Source: Argopecten irradians (lineage: Eukaryota > Mollusca > Bivalvia > Pectinida > Pectinidae). From it: a stretch of DNA of 64,000 bases. The stretch lies in assembly GCF_041381155.1 (NCBI RefSeq), contig NC_091134.1, positions 10,510,755 to 10,574,754 on the forward strand, written 5' to 3'. Position numbers and translations under genes: made by a program. The notes beneath the pieces are model-generated. The model made no database searches. It saw nothing but the letters and a program-made list of their open reading frames with translations, and had not been told where the DNA came from. Numbering within the stretch: position 1 is the first letter of the stretch; each line of letters begins with the position of its first letter. This document shows positions 25,601 through 38,600 of this stretch, piece after piece.

Positions 25601-28600
25601 GTGACCCACAGACCTACCTTTGCGAACATGGTTTTCCCAGTACCAGGAGGCCCATGCATTAGAAGATTTCTATAAAATCCTTTGTTTTGCTTTGTGTGCT
25701 TTGTTGCTATGGCAATATCTCGAAGTCTCTCCTCAAGTTCTGGCTAAAAACAAAATTTTTTGATACTTATTGTCACTTTTACTTTATCAAATGTTGATAG
25801 ATGGAGACAGACAGAAAAGTCACTATAACCAAAAGTTTAATACAAGGGCTTCACAGAAGATCGTTTAATGTTTTGGCTGAATTCCAAGATAAATCCCTCA
25901 GGTTATACTTTACAGTACATCAGAATAGTATATATATTTTTTTTCAAAAATGTTAGTAAGAAAATTCATTATTATGTCAAATGAATTATAAATCATACCT
26001 TTAATATAATTCCTTTAAGGGCATCATCTGGTTTGGCATACACACGCTTTGCTGTCTGTAATGTTGAGAAAAGAACATGAAACAAATACATTTAATTCAA
26101 ATTCTTATCAAAAACTAAACCTATCTATGAGAAATATTTCAGTAAATTTAGAATATAACTGTCATCAAAATGGATGTTTTCTTGTTTGTTTATACAATGA
26201 CTGTTATGATATTCTTTTTTTCAATAGACGCAGTTGTACCGTCAGTTTCATTGGTAACATTTGTTGTGATATCAGCGACAGTGATCACTTATCTATTACA
26301 ATATTATTGGTATTTATTAATTTGTTTGAATTTTCAGAATGGAGAAGGACAATATTTGGCTTAACTTCTGGTTTCATGATCTAAGAGAGATAACTATTGG
26401 ATAAATACCTTAATTGGGTGTCGTAATGCTTCTGTTACTGTTAATCGAGAAGTTTCCCTGACCAGGGATGGTTTACCAAGCCTGGCTTCAATAAACCTAG
26501 CCGACACACCAATACCATACTTAGCAGAGTAGACACCAGCAGCTACCATTGTCAGACCGGCAGCCTTAGTGAAAGTAAGAACAAGTTGGTAAAGCTACAT
26601 AAAGTACATATACAAGTGTTCCTACTATTAATGCAGATAACCAGATAGTTCAATTGAATGACTTTTTCAATAATCATCATCCAATACAAAAGTTCCAGAT
26701 GGATAATGGCGCCCACCAAAGAATGAGTGACATCTGATGAGAGTGGGATAAAATGCATATTTACTACCAATCAAATTTTCTGATTTTTATGAGTCTTATG
26801 ATAGATACAAGAAACTGAGTCAAAATCATTCCATTTCATAAACAGCATTTGCTCGATTTTATATGTATTTTGTGTAGAGTAAGTTTTAAAATACAAATTA
26901 CTTTTTTATTTCCATATCAGTTAGAAAAAAAAAATATCTTGGGAGGAAGGAAGATGTCTATGTAAATAATTAGATTGCTCCGTAATTACCATTGCTGTGA
27001 CTTTATCCCAGTCTGAAATGAATGCTTGGAAACCAGCACCCAACACTGACCCAGCTGTCCTAAAACACAAGGATAAAAGATCAGTACACGTACCAAATAC
27101 CAGGTACCCAATATATTCTGAATCAGAATGCAGGGGTGCCATTTTGAGTGGACTCCACATGTTTACAAATTCTGCTGTTACAACACTCTGATTCATATAT
27201 ACCTGTTATACATGTACAAATATGTTGGTAATACAGAAGATATACAACTTTGCCGTAATAGTCCTTTTTATTATACCAATCAGATCAGTTTCACCTTGTG
27301 ATTCAGTCGAGTCATATACTAATGTATTGGTACAATATAATAAATTACTGAAATGGGGTAAAGTAATGATGAAACCTCAGTATTTGCTGAAGCTACATAC
27401 CTGGCCCCGATTTCTCTTATCAAACTTAAGTCAAAAACTGACTTAAATCAAAAATTTTCATATAAGTTACATAAGGAGAAAAACTTAATTTTTGACTTAA
27501 GTCTGAAGTTAAGTTTCTAGAAATCAGGATCTGGTACTATTGATATTTGACACCAAATATTCTATTCAATATTATAAAAATATACCGTCCACAGCTGAGC
27601 TGTGAGTACTTACTTAATTGATTCTAGTACAGTCTGTCGATGCTCCTGGCCCTTGATTCGTAACTGCTCCTTGATGAGATCATGATTCTGTCTATCGGCT
27701 TTTGCCTTTCCTTTTATTTCTGCTTCCACACGTGCCATATCATTTTTACGTCGTAAATCATATTCGTAATCCATTGTTGCTGTAAAACAACAAATAATCT
27801 ATATAATAAATAATGTTCAGCGCAAAGCATATACCGGTAAATAATTTAGTTGCATTTTCAGAACTTAAGACTTCTCATTGAAATCATTTGGGTGTATACG
27901 TAACCAATATTCAAACTGATAAAACTTAATGTTATGAAAGTAGGTATTCTTCATTGGAACATAGTCAGGATTTGTGAATTTTCTTCTTATAACATATATG
28001 GACCACAATATATCATTTTTTTAAGTGGTATAGCATGTCTTGTTATGAACTCCCAAAAATCACCTGAAAGAAGGGTAGTAACAAGGGCTTATGTAGGTAC
28101 AAATAGACATTTCATGGATCAAATTTGTAGGTATCTCTAACTCTATCCAGATAACGTAATTTAATATTAACATATAAATACAATACAGCTTGTTGAGGGA
28201 CAATTTCTCCTTACATTTTTTCATTTGTTCTTGTTTAGCTATCGATGCCTCATTCTTTGCACGCATCTCTTCTTCTTGTCGTGCCTGTCAAAAATACATA
28301 AAGATGATTACAATATTATAATCATACAATAATAACTTTGTAGGCCAGACATGATTTTACGAAGATATATTTTTTACTTAGAACCATTTATCATAGGCAG
28401 CCACAGTACTGACAAAACGTGTGTTAAAATAATGAATACCATATATGGGGCTGCTGGCAATACTCTTTAACCAAAGTCAATTTCAGGTTTAAAATTTTAA
28501 GTTTTAATTCAGTTGTCATTATATGTCATTGGGCAACACCTACCTTAGGCCTTAAACCAAGAAATTAAGCCAACATTTTTAATCATACTAATGTTTGTTA

Positions 28601-31600
28601 AAATGTACTATCTTATAATTGGTTCAAACTAAGATGTGAAACAATGAACTGCTGTTTTTCTGAATTCTTATTAATTATTAGACTTGACAAGCAGTGAAAT
28701 TATTGCAAATACTATTTCAATATCTTATTCTAAATATAGCAATTATGTATGGCAAGACCCAACCTTTCTCATTATTGCTGCTAAAAAAGATTGAGATGGA
28801 TACAATACAAACTTTACAATTTGTAGCTAACTATTTGCTTTAATAGTGACATCTGTAGTGAAAAGTTGATCACACCTGCTGTGCCAGTTGATCGGAGTAG
28901 CGCTGTCGTGCCAATCTGTCTTCATATTCTGCTTTAGATTTATGATATTTGCTTTGTTCTGCCATCGTCTTCCTTTTCTCCTCTTCTGATGTGCGAGCAA
29001 ACTCAATCCTTAGCTGTTCTTTGTAGGCTTCTGATTCCTGTAAAAAGATATAAACCAGATAAAGATGTCACAAGACTGATTTTTCTCTCATACCTGACAG
29101 GTTTATTTACACGGCTGTTGGTGAAAAGATTACTGGCTTTAAATAGCTCACATGCACTAAAAACACATTTTGAACTTCCAAGTACTTCTAAAGTTCTATC
29201 AGTGCAATTTAGTTGAAACTTGTCTGAAATGACCCCAACATGGTCCCAACCAAGAGTTTTTATTTTTGAGGTCGTTTCCAAATCCAAGATGACCACCAAG
29301 ACACCATACCTAATCAAATTCCTATTTGACTTTTGTCGAGATTGACAGATGACTGTTAAGGCCCTTTGGTCTCTTGTTAGATTAAATAAGAAAGGAAAAT
29401 AATCGAATCTTCTAAAAGTCTGTCAGGTGGACAAGCCTATCTCATCCTTTAATGTCAGTCAACACTCGGCAAGCTTTTTAGCTGATATTCAGATTGAGAT
29501 ATCCGTGTCCACTTGACAGATAATATCCCCCCATAGTAAATCTCTGTTTTTGAAGAAGTATAAAAAATAACTTTCTGGTATGGAAAAATTGGAAAATAAA
29601 TGTCTTTTATAGGGTAAGGGGTACAGATTGATAAACAATTATGTGATGCAGAATTTTTTAGGTTTTTTACATTTATAAATGAATAAATTGATGAAACTTC
29701 TTCTTTAATTTGAAACAAATCTATAATGATATAGTATAGTTGCTATTATCTGTAGATGATTATGAGTATGACTATATATCAATAAAGATTACCTTCATTT
29801 TTCTCTGTTGTTCAATTTGTTTGGTCTCTTCTTGCATCTTGGATAACTGCAAGGCATCTTTAGCATGTGCTGGTAAAATAAAAACAATAATTGAAACTTT
29901 CAGATAAATGACCTGGGTTAATATTTAAGCAGGGGTTTCAATATCAGGCAGTACCCGGTACTTTATGCTGGTTGAACCTGGCTGGGGTACCGCCTGATTT
30001 GGACTGAATTACATTAGATAGCATACAGACGGTATAGAAAAGTACCCCCTGAAATTGCAATTAGCACCGCGTGAATAAGTATAAACATGATGGTATACTC
30101 CGATCCAATAATGTACGAGTTATTGACTAGAATGGAGAACACACATGCTCCTGATATTTATTGTACTTATCCACAATTTAAAACTACACCAAACTAACCT
30201 AAGGTTGTTACACCAGAGCACCTCTGGTGGTACATACACAAGCTAACACCACATGGTTAAGTGTACAGAAGCTTCATTTCCACATCATCATCAGCAACAT
30301 TCTTCCATTGACACATTTTATATTTTGACAGAAAACATAAATTCAGAGAAATGAAATACATTTGCAACTGCTCAATTGCATCTTGCAAAAATGTGACTGA
30401 AATTTTTGAATTATTGATAAGAACTGTTCTAGGAACATACTAGGACATACATGACCATGTGCAGTATATCTATATGTATCAACTTTACCATACATACATC
30501 AAACACTCTTGCTCTACATTAACTTTCATTCAAATATTGTGTCACAAAAGTATTTACAAAGAAATAACTTTCCATGTTGATATCATATTCATATCAAGTT
30601 TTTTCAGTATTTTTATCATGGACAAACGTCACAATGCAAGTGCAGATGGCCTTCCCTAGGTGTAACACTCGGTATTTATAGATTTCTAACATGCCTCACG
30701 TGTTAACTTGCATGGTGCCTGGTAGAGTTGGTAAGCATTCCCACTTTACAGAGTTACCCATCAGATCTCCAGCCTATTATATCTAAATATACAAATGTAT
30801 GGCGCACATTTACAATTCCACACACTTATAACCTAGCGAGTTGTACCTAGTTCAATAATCAGGAAAATCACTAACTTGAGTATTGCGTATACACCTCATA
30901 GGTATGCATTTACGAAAGCTATCCCATGCTCCAGTTGACTGAAGAAGTGAGTATGTATTTTTCAACTAAACACATTTCAAAAAGATGTATATTTAAATGA
31001 CAGGTAGTGTATGTCGACTTAACATGACAGTTATACACTGTGTATTTCAAACACAAACTTACAGCCAAAATCATTAATTTATTGATGTGACAGATACTGC
31101 TCTGAAACCTCATGTCAATTTATTTAGCATCTGATTCTAATGTAACAGGAAAGGAGAAATGCAGTGGTCAGTCCAGGATTCAAACCTAGGACCTCCGAAC
31201 AATAGCTAAATGCTCTACCGCTAAGCTACCTCTGGACACCCAGTCCAATCCTGCTACATTCTTCCGGTCGCATTCTTCCCTCCTTTTTCAAAGTCTTTGC
31301 CCTCACAGACATTCAAGACTCTTATCATGTGGGTATTTTAGGCCTAGTTGCATTGGGAACCATTTTTTTTTAACAGGAGAAAATGTAGCGACCAGTTTGG
31401 GATTGGAACCTGGGACCTCCTAACACTAGCCAATGCAAATGCTCTACCAATGAGCTACCACCGATGATCGACCCAGTCCAATACTGCTACACTAATACAA
31501 GACTAAAGGCCAAGGGCTCGCCTCCTATAAATCTAAATAGGCCCCTGATCATGATTTTTAGTTGCAGGGGTGTAACTCCTTGCGAAATGACCGACTTCAG

Positions 31601-32068
31601 TTCACAAGTTAGGGCACTCAAGGAGAGCCTAATCGGCGTATGATACGCAAATAAGTGGTTATCCACGACCTGATAATTAGCTCAAAACATGCAATATTAC
31701 ATAAATAATGAGAAAATATTGCATCAGAAAGTTTATTTCCAAGTATGAATCTTAGTATCTGCATGATTAAATGAAGACTTCTTTACGTTTTTATTTCATT
31801 TTAGAGTCAAAATTATGATTTAATCATGGTAAACAGTTAATCTTTCAAATAAACCCTTACCCGATTTTTCCAGCTCTTTGGCAGCCTTTGCAGCTCGTTC
31901 TAGGGCAGTGGAATCGAATGAATATTTTTCCATCTTTCCTCCTGATGGTGGCTGTCCAATTTGGTTTGCGCCATCAGCCCCTGGTTTATCTGGAGGCATG
32001 CCACCAAAGCTACCTGGTGGCACACCACCCGGTGTTGTTGGTTTCCCTGTTCCAAACAACCACGACAT
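19688..32068 (-). CDS. ATAD3: ATPase family AAA domain-containing protein 3 (ATAD3), 15 exons
   Basis: Mitochondrial inner-membrane AAA+ ATPase of about 608 residues (human ATAD3A isoforms are 586-634). ATAD3 spans the membrane and works in cristae and nucleoid organisation and cholesterol handling. Coding exons, in transcript order: 32068-31861, 29869-29793, 29037-28876, 28284-28215, 27779-27614, 27059-26990, 26564-26409, 26055-25999, 25743-25618, 25163-25039, 23471-23419, 22230-22160, 21420-21252, 20993-20885, 19894-19688. Features: start MSWLFG as in the family; Pro/Gly-rich N-terminus; [15 protein letters not shown]; long charged coiled coil (about 70-230); membrane segment [15 protein letters not shown] (about 254); Walker A GPPGTGKT (353); Walker [12 protein letters not shown] (407); sensor [18 protein letters not shown] arginine finger; GLSGRE sensor 2 (526). 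Most junctions keep phase. The exon 11/12 and 13/14 junctions are each off by one base in low-complexity tracts, probably assembly error. Intron 14 holds a splice-site minisatellite. Confidence 0.97.
20022..20940 (-). repeat. 64-bp tandem array of ATAD3 exon 14 end plus its 5' splice site
   Basis: About 14 units of 64 bp. On the minus strand each unit is the last 54 bases of exon 14 (coding [17 protein letters not shown] from an ATG) followed by ten intron bases, GTAAGTCAGC. The most upstream unit (about 20876-20940) is the real exon end, because it continues into [12 protein letters not shown]. The others fill the adjacent intron. The unit near 20670-20735 is scrambled. Reading past the first donor hits TGA within seven codons, so only the first donor gives a normal protein. 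Confidence 0.97.
21681..21818. repeat. foldback repeat in ATAD3 intron
   Basis: TCTGTCAAGTGGACAGGGAT and its inverse (TGTCCCTGTCCACTTGACAG) flank a second pair, GTGAAAGATTTTGG/CCAAAATCTTTCAC. A diverged relative lies at 29420-29519. Confidence 0.85.
22120..23270 (-). repeat. 560-bp direct duplication containing ATAD3 exon 12
   Basis: Two adjacent copies offset by 560 bp (GTAGACTGTTCTCC at about 22163 and 22723). The stretch around 22240-22480 is almost identical in both. Copy 1 carries the working exon 12 (22160-22230). In copy 2 the matching exon has small indels, which would change its frame, and the donor region is altered. Its right part is also scrambled relative to copy 1. Confidence 0.9.
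22436..22650 (-). mobile_element. SINE-like repeat fragment, reverse orientation
   Basis: Contains TTTAATGTCCTATTATGAGC, GCCAGAGTACCCACAGAAAA, GGCAATTGTCCCACATGAGA and CCCAGAGGTGGAGGGCT. These are a diverged form of a SINE-like repeat that recurs in bivalve genomes, read backwards. A damaged second copy is carried in the neighbouring duplication (about 22997-23200). A forward relative lies at 49388-49572. The family name is from memory of such repeats, not a search. Confidence 0.55.
23330..24608 (-). repeat. degraded mosaic copies of ATAD3 exons 11 and 10 and flanks
   Basis: The stretch 24060-24200 resembles 23335-23480 (exon 11 and flanks: CTGAGAGAAC, GGCTTTGAAAAAAT, GCTTCATCTACAAA). The stretch 24330-24490 resembles 24940-25110 (exon 10 and flank: GTGGAGCATCTTTAAAGTAA, TTTTGTCCTTACCCT, TTTCCCCATT). 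The stretch 24490-24612 resembles 23790-23910 (AAAGTTACTTCTTTTAAA, ATAATCAATTGG). All second copies are full of small changes and cannot serve as exons. A broken piece of the TTAA MITE is included at about 24140-24345. Confidence 0.75.
24609..24955 (+). mobile_element. TTAA MITE, copy 3, in ATAD3 intron 10
   Basis: TTAA on both sides, left end AGATGCTCCACCACCCCCGG and right end TCGGCGGTGGAGCATCT. The interior matches the copy at 3820, with a short loss near the left end. It lies in the 1.57-kb intron between exons 10 and 11. Confidence 0.85.
27402..27537. repeat. palindromic repeat in ATAD3 intron 5
   Basis: CCCGATTTCT at the left mirrors AGAAATCAGGATC at the right. Inner blocks AAACTTAAGTCAAAAACTGA and TTTTTGACTTAAGTC pair as well. 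It is a short foldback element of about 135 bp. Confidence 0.7.
29420..29519. repeat. foldback repeat related to 21681
   Basis: CTGTCAGGTGGACAAGCCTA at the left and ATATCCGTGTCCACTTGACAG-type end at the right. It is the same termini as the element at 21681-21818, more diverged inside. Confidence 0.65.
29930..30072. repeat. relative of the 50.6-kb palindrome
   Basis: CAGGGGTTTCAATATC opens it, and GGTATAGAAAAGTACCCCCT then GAAATTGCAATT closes it, both shared with the arms of 50586-50780. The two halves are less well matched here and the right end is truncated. Confidence 0.6.
31140..31500 (-). mobile_element. two tRNA-derived SINE-like units in tandem
   Basis: Two minus-strand segments have tRNA-style internal promoters. 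The first, near 31170-31232, has A box TAGCTTAGCGGTAGAG and B box GGTTTGAATCC. The second, near 31405-31465, has TAGCTCATTGGTAGAG and GGTTCCAATCC. Both are flanked by CCCAGTCCAAT-CTGCTACA on one side and an AACAGGA-type end on the other, about 240 bp apart. Neither folds as a full tRNA by eye. They lie in ATAD3 intron 1. Confidence 0.65.
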
Positions 32069-32260
32069 TTCGTTTGCAACCCAATTCGGCTTTCAACCTT
32101 GATGTCAAACACACGTGTGTAAGTTTTCCCCGGTTCTGCGTAACACTCATTTCCGGTTGATACACTAAGGGGTACTACCTGTTGATCCGCTCTATAAGCG
32201 GTTCGTACCCAGTCGTAACACGCTGGTTTACTGTTCAATGCCAACATTTTCATTTTGAAG
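32069..32260 (-). promoter_or_regulatory. putative ATAD3 promoter and 5' UTR
   Basis: The less AT-rich stretch directly upstream of the ATAD3 start codon. It holds an E-box CACGTG at 32112-32117 and an ETS-like AACCGGAAATG on the minus strand at 32147-32157, motifs common in housekeeping mitochondrial gene promoters. The transcription start is not determined. Confidence 0.45.
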
Positions 32261-35014
32261 GGTTCAAAACAGATAACTTAACGTCGCTTGTATTTTTAAA
32301 ATATCATAACATTAAATGAAGCAAGAAAAAATAATATATTTCAAGAAAAAATAATATATTTTAAGAAATATTTGTACTATGACAGAAAAAACAAACTTTC
32401 ATAAATGTCTTTCAAAACGCGTGCATTTACAGTAATCCATATTTCTTCAGTGAATGTACATTAAGTATATGCCAAAATGTTATAAATATTTGTAGAGTAG
32501 ACCAATTACATGCACAAAGTGCACCATAATTTATTATTATTAAAAACATTTTTTTTTTGTATATGGCCAGAAACACATATACATAGAGATTGGCAACTTC
32601 GCCTTTTTTACGATCGGCAGCGGTACCTCTGTATGTCCCTAGGGGCTTTTAGATAAACTCTAAAATACTCAAATACAACAGAATATTTAACTTTCATATG
32701 TTATAAAAGTTAAGTAATTTTCAGATGGTTTGAGTACTATTTTGGGAAAGACTATATATATATATATTAATAAAACAAAATGCACTTCCGGTTTTGAATG
32801 ACTGATTTTCGAAAAACCAGGTAAAATTGCTTATTTTCATACTCTCAAAAATCATATTAAATAACATCATTTGGGAAAACTGATCATATCAACCATGATA
32901 TATTGTTTAAACTTTGTGTTGATGCAAAAATGTCATGTTTAAAAGAAAACACTTAAAAGTAGTTAGCCAAGGGGAAATGCCTATAAACTGGAGGTCCTTC
33001 TGACTGTCCACATAGATAAAGAAAGAGTTTCCAATCTCTATATTTATATATGTTTCTGATATGGCCAACATCTTTGATCCTATATTGCTGTAAGTGGCAA
33101 GCATGATAGTCCGTTCTGGTTATTGAAACTATAATAACTATATAATGTACCTACATTTATTTTGGAGGCCATCTTGGATTTTCTTTTATTAATATTTTTT
33201 TTTTTTATTTTATCACATAACAGAAGTCTTATCCTTCATTCTAGAACTGATTTGGTCATATATCATCAACTAATGAAAAAGTTGTAATATTTTCTATGTT
33301 TTTGTTCAATATTCAATATGGCAACCCTCTTGATGACATAATGACTGAATGGAAGTGTATAGAAAAGCAGGATTTTTTTTAACTATATACCTCATTCAAA
33401 TGAGAAATATTTTGAGGTATAATTCGCCTGCAGAAATTCTTGAAGCAACCTATTTTTTCTTGATGTTTTTTTTTATCAATTATACATTGTACAATTGGTA
33501 TTTAGACAGCCATCTTGGATTTTCATATATCTAATTTTACAGAGGACTCCAGCTTTTTGCATAATGGTTCTATGTGAATAAAAAAATGTACTTAATTAAA
33601 AAAATTACCAAAGTTATATCAGTTTTAATCTATTGGCAAAAGTTATTCATTTTGATAACATCATACTGGTAAAAGAAACTTCAGCACCTTCTAATACCCT
33701 CATCAATAAGTCATACAGATTTATGTAATTATCTATATATGTATATATTTCCTTCATGTTGCACATTTTAAAGAAGGTTTGGATGTCCTAACAGCCAGGG
33801 ATTACTAGCCAGGTTTGTTGTAAGCGGATTCAGTTCAACAGACAATAATGGGAAAAAAGAACGTTTTATGTCGGGACATTTTAGAAACAATGGACTAATG
33901 TGGATTACAACCTATGCCTGTAACATTCAGTTCAACAGACAATAATTAAAAAGAACGTTTAATTTTAGAAACAATGGACAAATAAAAAGTTTCACAAAAC
34001 TTTATTACCATAACAAACAATAATTTGATCTTCATAATATATATTTCATTCAATTTCAAAATATTTCATTAAATCAAATTTAACAGAAATTGGGAGGCGC
34101 AATACATGTATTACCTATTTAAGCTCTCTCCCTTTCATCTTCATATCAATTAATATAATTTCAAGTTAATGAAGTGTATAAATGTAATCTGGTTACCATA
34201 TAAAATGTGATATCTGTTTTTTGAGTTAATTGGCAAAAAGGGTTAATATTGAAATACAAATCCTTGCCTATCATTTCTACAAAGACTCTAACACCCTGAA
34301 AGGCATTTGTAAAATAAAAACAGTTGAGCCTTGTTCACAGGACTTAGAGGAGTTAGGTTGGTCCCAATAAAATGTAAGATAACATATTCAGTACTCTGAC
34401 AATCAAACACTATCAGAAAAGATCCACATTTGCATCAACCTCCAGGAAACCAGGTTTGCATGTATTTGTAAAAAGGTCAAGAAAAGAAGGCATGCGAAAC
34501 AAAGAATGTAATTGTGAAATAAAACTATTAATCAAAGAAGTTATTTAAGAAAACCAATCCACATTATCATGCCATTTAAAACAATTTATCTATATATTTC
34601 AGATGAATGAAACACACCCATCAAAGGATATAACTTAGAAGAAAAATAAAATAACTCTGGTACACATCAATACCTTCATTTACCAAAAACATATCTATTG
34701 TGATTCTTTTGCAAAGTTGATTTTAGTACAAATACTTTCACCAAATGAGATGATAAAACACACTTTTTAATTAAGCATAATAAAGCCCAGATACATACAT
34801 ACTAATACAAACCTGTGTCATATAAACTTTTAATGAAAACCATCCAAAATTGTTGCATTATATCTATGCTACAATTTACCAAAATACATTCCATAAAATT
34901 CACTGAAAAGAATACAGTAACAATAAATAGTCAAATGGCAGAAATGATTCAACAGATCAAAAAGAATACCATTGAAATTCAACATTTTTGGGAAATTATA
35001 AATATATTTTACAT
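32261..35014. other. AT-rich intergenic DNA between ATAD3 and SFT2D3
   Basis: No gene is supported. GCCATCTTGGATTTTC recurs near 33168 and 33510, and TGGCAACCCTCTTGATG near 33319, which suggests fragments of the dispersed repeat better seen at 59549-60010. A decayed local duplication is listed separately. Confidence 0.5.
33828..33985. repeat. decayed direct duplication of about 100 bp
   Basis: TTCAGTTCAACAGACAATAA, AAAAGAACGTTT and TTTTAGAAACAATGGAC occur twice, about 100 bp apart. The second copy is shortened. Confidence 0.7.
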
Positions 35015-35231
35015 ATACCATATTTGACCCAATAAACGCCAAAAATGAAAAGGATATGCTTATATGGTTTTGGTCTGTCCTTATGCCCGGGAAATTGCAA
35101 TTGAGTCCTCAAAATGGGAAGGGGCGCTTATAGCTATAGGGACATGGACGATTATTGGGTTGAATACAGTATATGTAATTGGGAAGGGGCACATATAGGG
35201 ACATGGGCGCTTATTGGATCAAATACAGTAT
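35015..35231. mobile_element. MITE with ATACCGTATT-type ends, copy 1
   Basis: Left end ATACCATATTTGACCCAATA and right end CGCTTATTGGATCAAATACAG are inverted repeats. An internal segment (GGGAAGGGGC then ATAGGGACATGG) is duplicated. It matches the cleaner copy at 60407-60602. It lies just downstream of SFT2D3. Confidence 0.75.
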
Positions 35232-35658
35232 GTATAACTTGCTGTTGTATTTTTTTTTTTTTAATTTGGACATATAAACAACACATGTTGAAATGTAAAT
35301 TGAATTATTACAACAACAAAATCAATAACGAAAATATTCAACTTTGTGTATACAAAATAAGATTTGTCATATCTTTCATCTTTATGTATTTTGTATTCCC
35401 TACTATATTTCTCTCATCTATTACACATACTCCGTAAATTCCCTTTGTTATGTAAAATATCTCTCGGACAAAACAAGCACCAATATAATTACTTTCAAAT
35501 CAATGTATCTCAAATCACTTCCATTGCAGGTCCTCACATTAATGCATTTTTTACCAATCCAGCCACTGAACCAATGAAATGTTCTCTTTAATATCATATA
35601 CATTCCCACAATCACCAATCACAGCCATTGTAAGTTTTTACCAATTAGATTCTCTATT

Positions 35659-38600
35659 TTATATAGGCAATGTCTTTTGAACTGTTTTTGATGCAGCTGC
35701 ATAAAATATTTTAGAAAAAAACTTCATGCCAGTCTGGCCTCCAGGAATATAACTTACAATGTACCTGTTGAAAAAAAAATTAATAAAATTATAATGCAAA
35801 AATAATAACAACTGAAACAAGTTTTAAAGGAAAACAATTACCGGCTTAACTTACTGGAATAAATGCTGACTAGATATACAATTAAGATGTTAAATATTGT
35901 CAAGACTTACATGAACATGTAAGTCGACAGTTTTGAATATGATTATATGTTAAACTTCAATTAGACCTTAATGTTCTCATTGCTACATTTTTTTCCACAC
36001 ATTTAAATGTAGTATTATGAACTTGTGTTTCATGCTGTATGATTTACTTTATGGAAAATGAATGTATTTTACAGTATGTGCATGTAGTTACAGATTTAAA
36101 TGAGTCTACATACCATACTAAAGCAAGGATTTGTCCAACTGCACATATAACTGTAAATATTGTACTTCTTGCCTGTTTTAACACGAAAAGGAAGAATATT
36201 AGATGAAGCATCAGATAACAGAATCATGTGCACACAGAGAAGTTAGTGGTCTATAAGATGTAAATGTACGTATCAAGACAATTCATCAAATTTGAATAAA
36301 ATAACTAAATGAGCTATAGTGATATAGAGAAATTTGCAATAATGATAAATATTAGAAACTAACAATTATGCATTGATAATTAAAGACCAAAACCATAATT
36401 GAAAATTATGTTTGATAGAAAAGAATATAGAATTACCTTGTAATATTATTTTTCATTATCCGGGACAATTTCCTTATTTTCTTAAGTAATGATTTGCATA
36501 ATTTGCAACATTTAATAAATATATACAATATATCCAACAAATTATATTAATTAGGTTGAATCATATCAAAAGGTTCAAGATGAATTAATTCACCTAACTT
36601 TTCTTGTATTTCTATGTACCTGAAGATGGCCATGAGGCCAAACATTTGTGAAAGAGACATTTTTACTTTTTAAAGTTTATATTAACTAAAGTTAAGGCAA
36701 ATTTCTGAAATTGATTACATTACAAATTTACTACAAGAAGGACTATACATATGCCATATTTTGGACAAATCGTGACGTCGCTCCTACAAAGACCAATATT
36801 AAAAGTTGCATCTCGATCAGCTAACTCAATCACAATGAAAACCCGTAAATTGGCAATACAGAATAAAATACTCACCCACAGAGAAAAATATAAAGTGGCA
36901 AACATTGTTCCAAAATAGGCGACTGTAAAAGGCATACGCTCTACTGAAAAACAGATGTTTGATGTGGTTCATTGGGCCCCATAACAGAGAAAAACTGAAA
37001 ATAAAAGGTAAACATATTAAAACAGTTACATTCATTGTAATGGATTGAGAGATACTGGTACTTCAAATTCATAAATATATAAGGGTATCCAGTAGAGGAA
37101 CCCACCCATGAGTACGAATCTAGGAAAACTAAAGGTGTTGGCTCTATACCGGTACATCTCTTCCTTCTAAAATTCATAAACATAAATAAAAACATTTGCT
37201 TTTGTAACATCTCATCTTTGTCTAACTTTATATATAAACTATATAGTTAAAAGAAAACATCCAAACTTTCAGGACACCTGTACACATACTGATTAAAAAG
37301 GCTTTTAACACAGTCATCTTAGATTCTGAGATATATTTTCACATTTCTGGTCTCAACTAACAAACCCTAATTCATAACCTTGTGTGAATATTACCAAAGA
37401 GGTATAACACCATAAAACTAGGATTACCCCAATTTTGATAAAATCAAGATCTGAAGACACTAATACATTCATATAGGGTTATCAATTATTTGTAGCAGAT
37501 TATGAGTCATTTAGGCACACAATTTTCACAATACCTGGTATATAACAATAAATTAACGTCTAATATACCATACCAATCTGTCCAACTACGTTTGTATGTA
37601 TACGTATCATATTTCCTATCTAAAATTGATTATTTATCATTTCCTATCATAATTGAACAAAATTCAAAGATGCTCCACTGCTAACAAAAGGTATTTTTTC
37701 TCTATCAAAAACAGCAGCAAAAGATTTAGTATTTTTCTTCAGTTACAAAAGTTTCTTACTTTACACCATTACCACCATTGAAAAGTTTAAGCTTCTATTT
37801 TACTTCAAGATAAAAGTACTAAAAATAATTAATTGCATCCCGGAAAAATTTCATGGCACTACATGTATATCCTATATATTATGCAATCAAGTACTGATTG
37901 CTAATGAAGTAAAAACAAAGTTAATTATTTTATATTGTTTTTTGTGTTACATAGACATATTTATATGTACACGATTAAACGTCAATTATTGATCAAATGA
38001 TGTACATTAAACCAATTTTTTAGCAATGAAGTTTTGGTTTTAAGCAAGCAAGAATCTAAAATGTTAAAGGAGTCTGATAGTTGGCAAAATGAAATAACAA
38101 TATCATGTTACTGCACACATTCTTCAGGCGACATACTTTCTTGTCTTTTTCTTCTCCCTCACTCCCAATAATTATCTTGAGAACACTAATCAGCAGCTAT
38201 TATTAAAACATTATATATGCACAATGTAAAGGAAGAGTTGCTTGATGTCTCAAAAGATTAAAAAAAAATTTACCTTGCAATTACAAAAACACTTCCAAGA
38301 GTATAAAGTACGGCAAACTTCCTCGCTTTAAGCACCAGTAACGGTATGTATAGACTTGCCTGAAAGTGAATAACATTGATATGATTAAAATAATGAAATG
38401 TATACATACAATAAAAAAACTCTTTTTCAATCAATTACACATGTAACACATTACACTCTGCATTTGAAGCATTTATATGCGGACATACCAATATTACATT
38501 TTTAAAAATATTATAATATCAATTGCTTTTTGAAAATCTCAAATTTCATAAGAAAAAGTGCTAGTTTTTATTACAGATTGGATTGTTATATTGATAAATG

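Noticed and set aside
26049-26384. Plus-strand open frames inside the ATAD3 gene
   Set aside because: They overlap ATAD3 exon 8 and intron 7 on the opposite strand, contain no family motif and are shadows.
31170-31465. tRNA genes on the minus strand
   Set aside because: A and B boxes are present but acceptor and anticodon stems do not pair convincingly, and two diverged copies lie in tandem. A SINE origin fits better.
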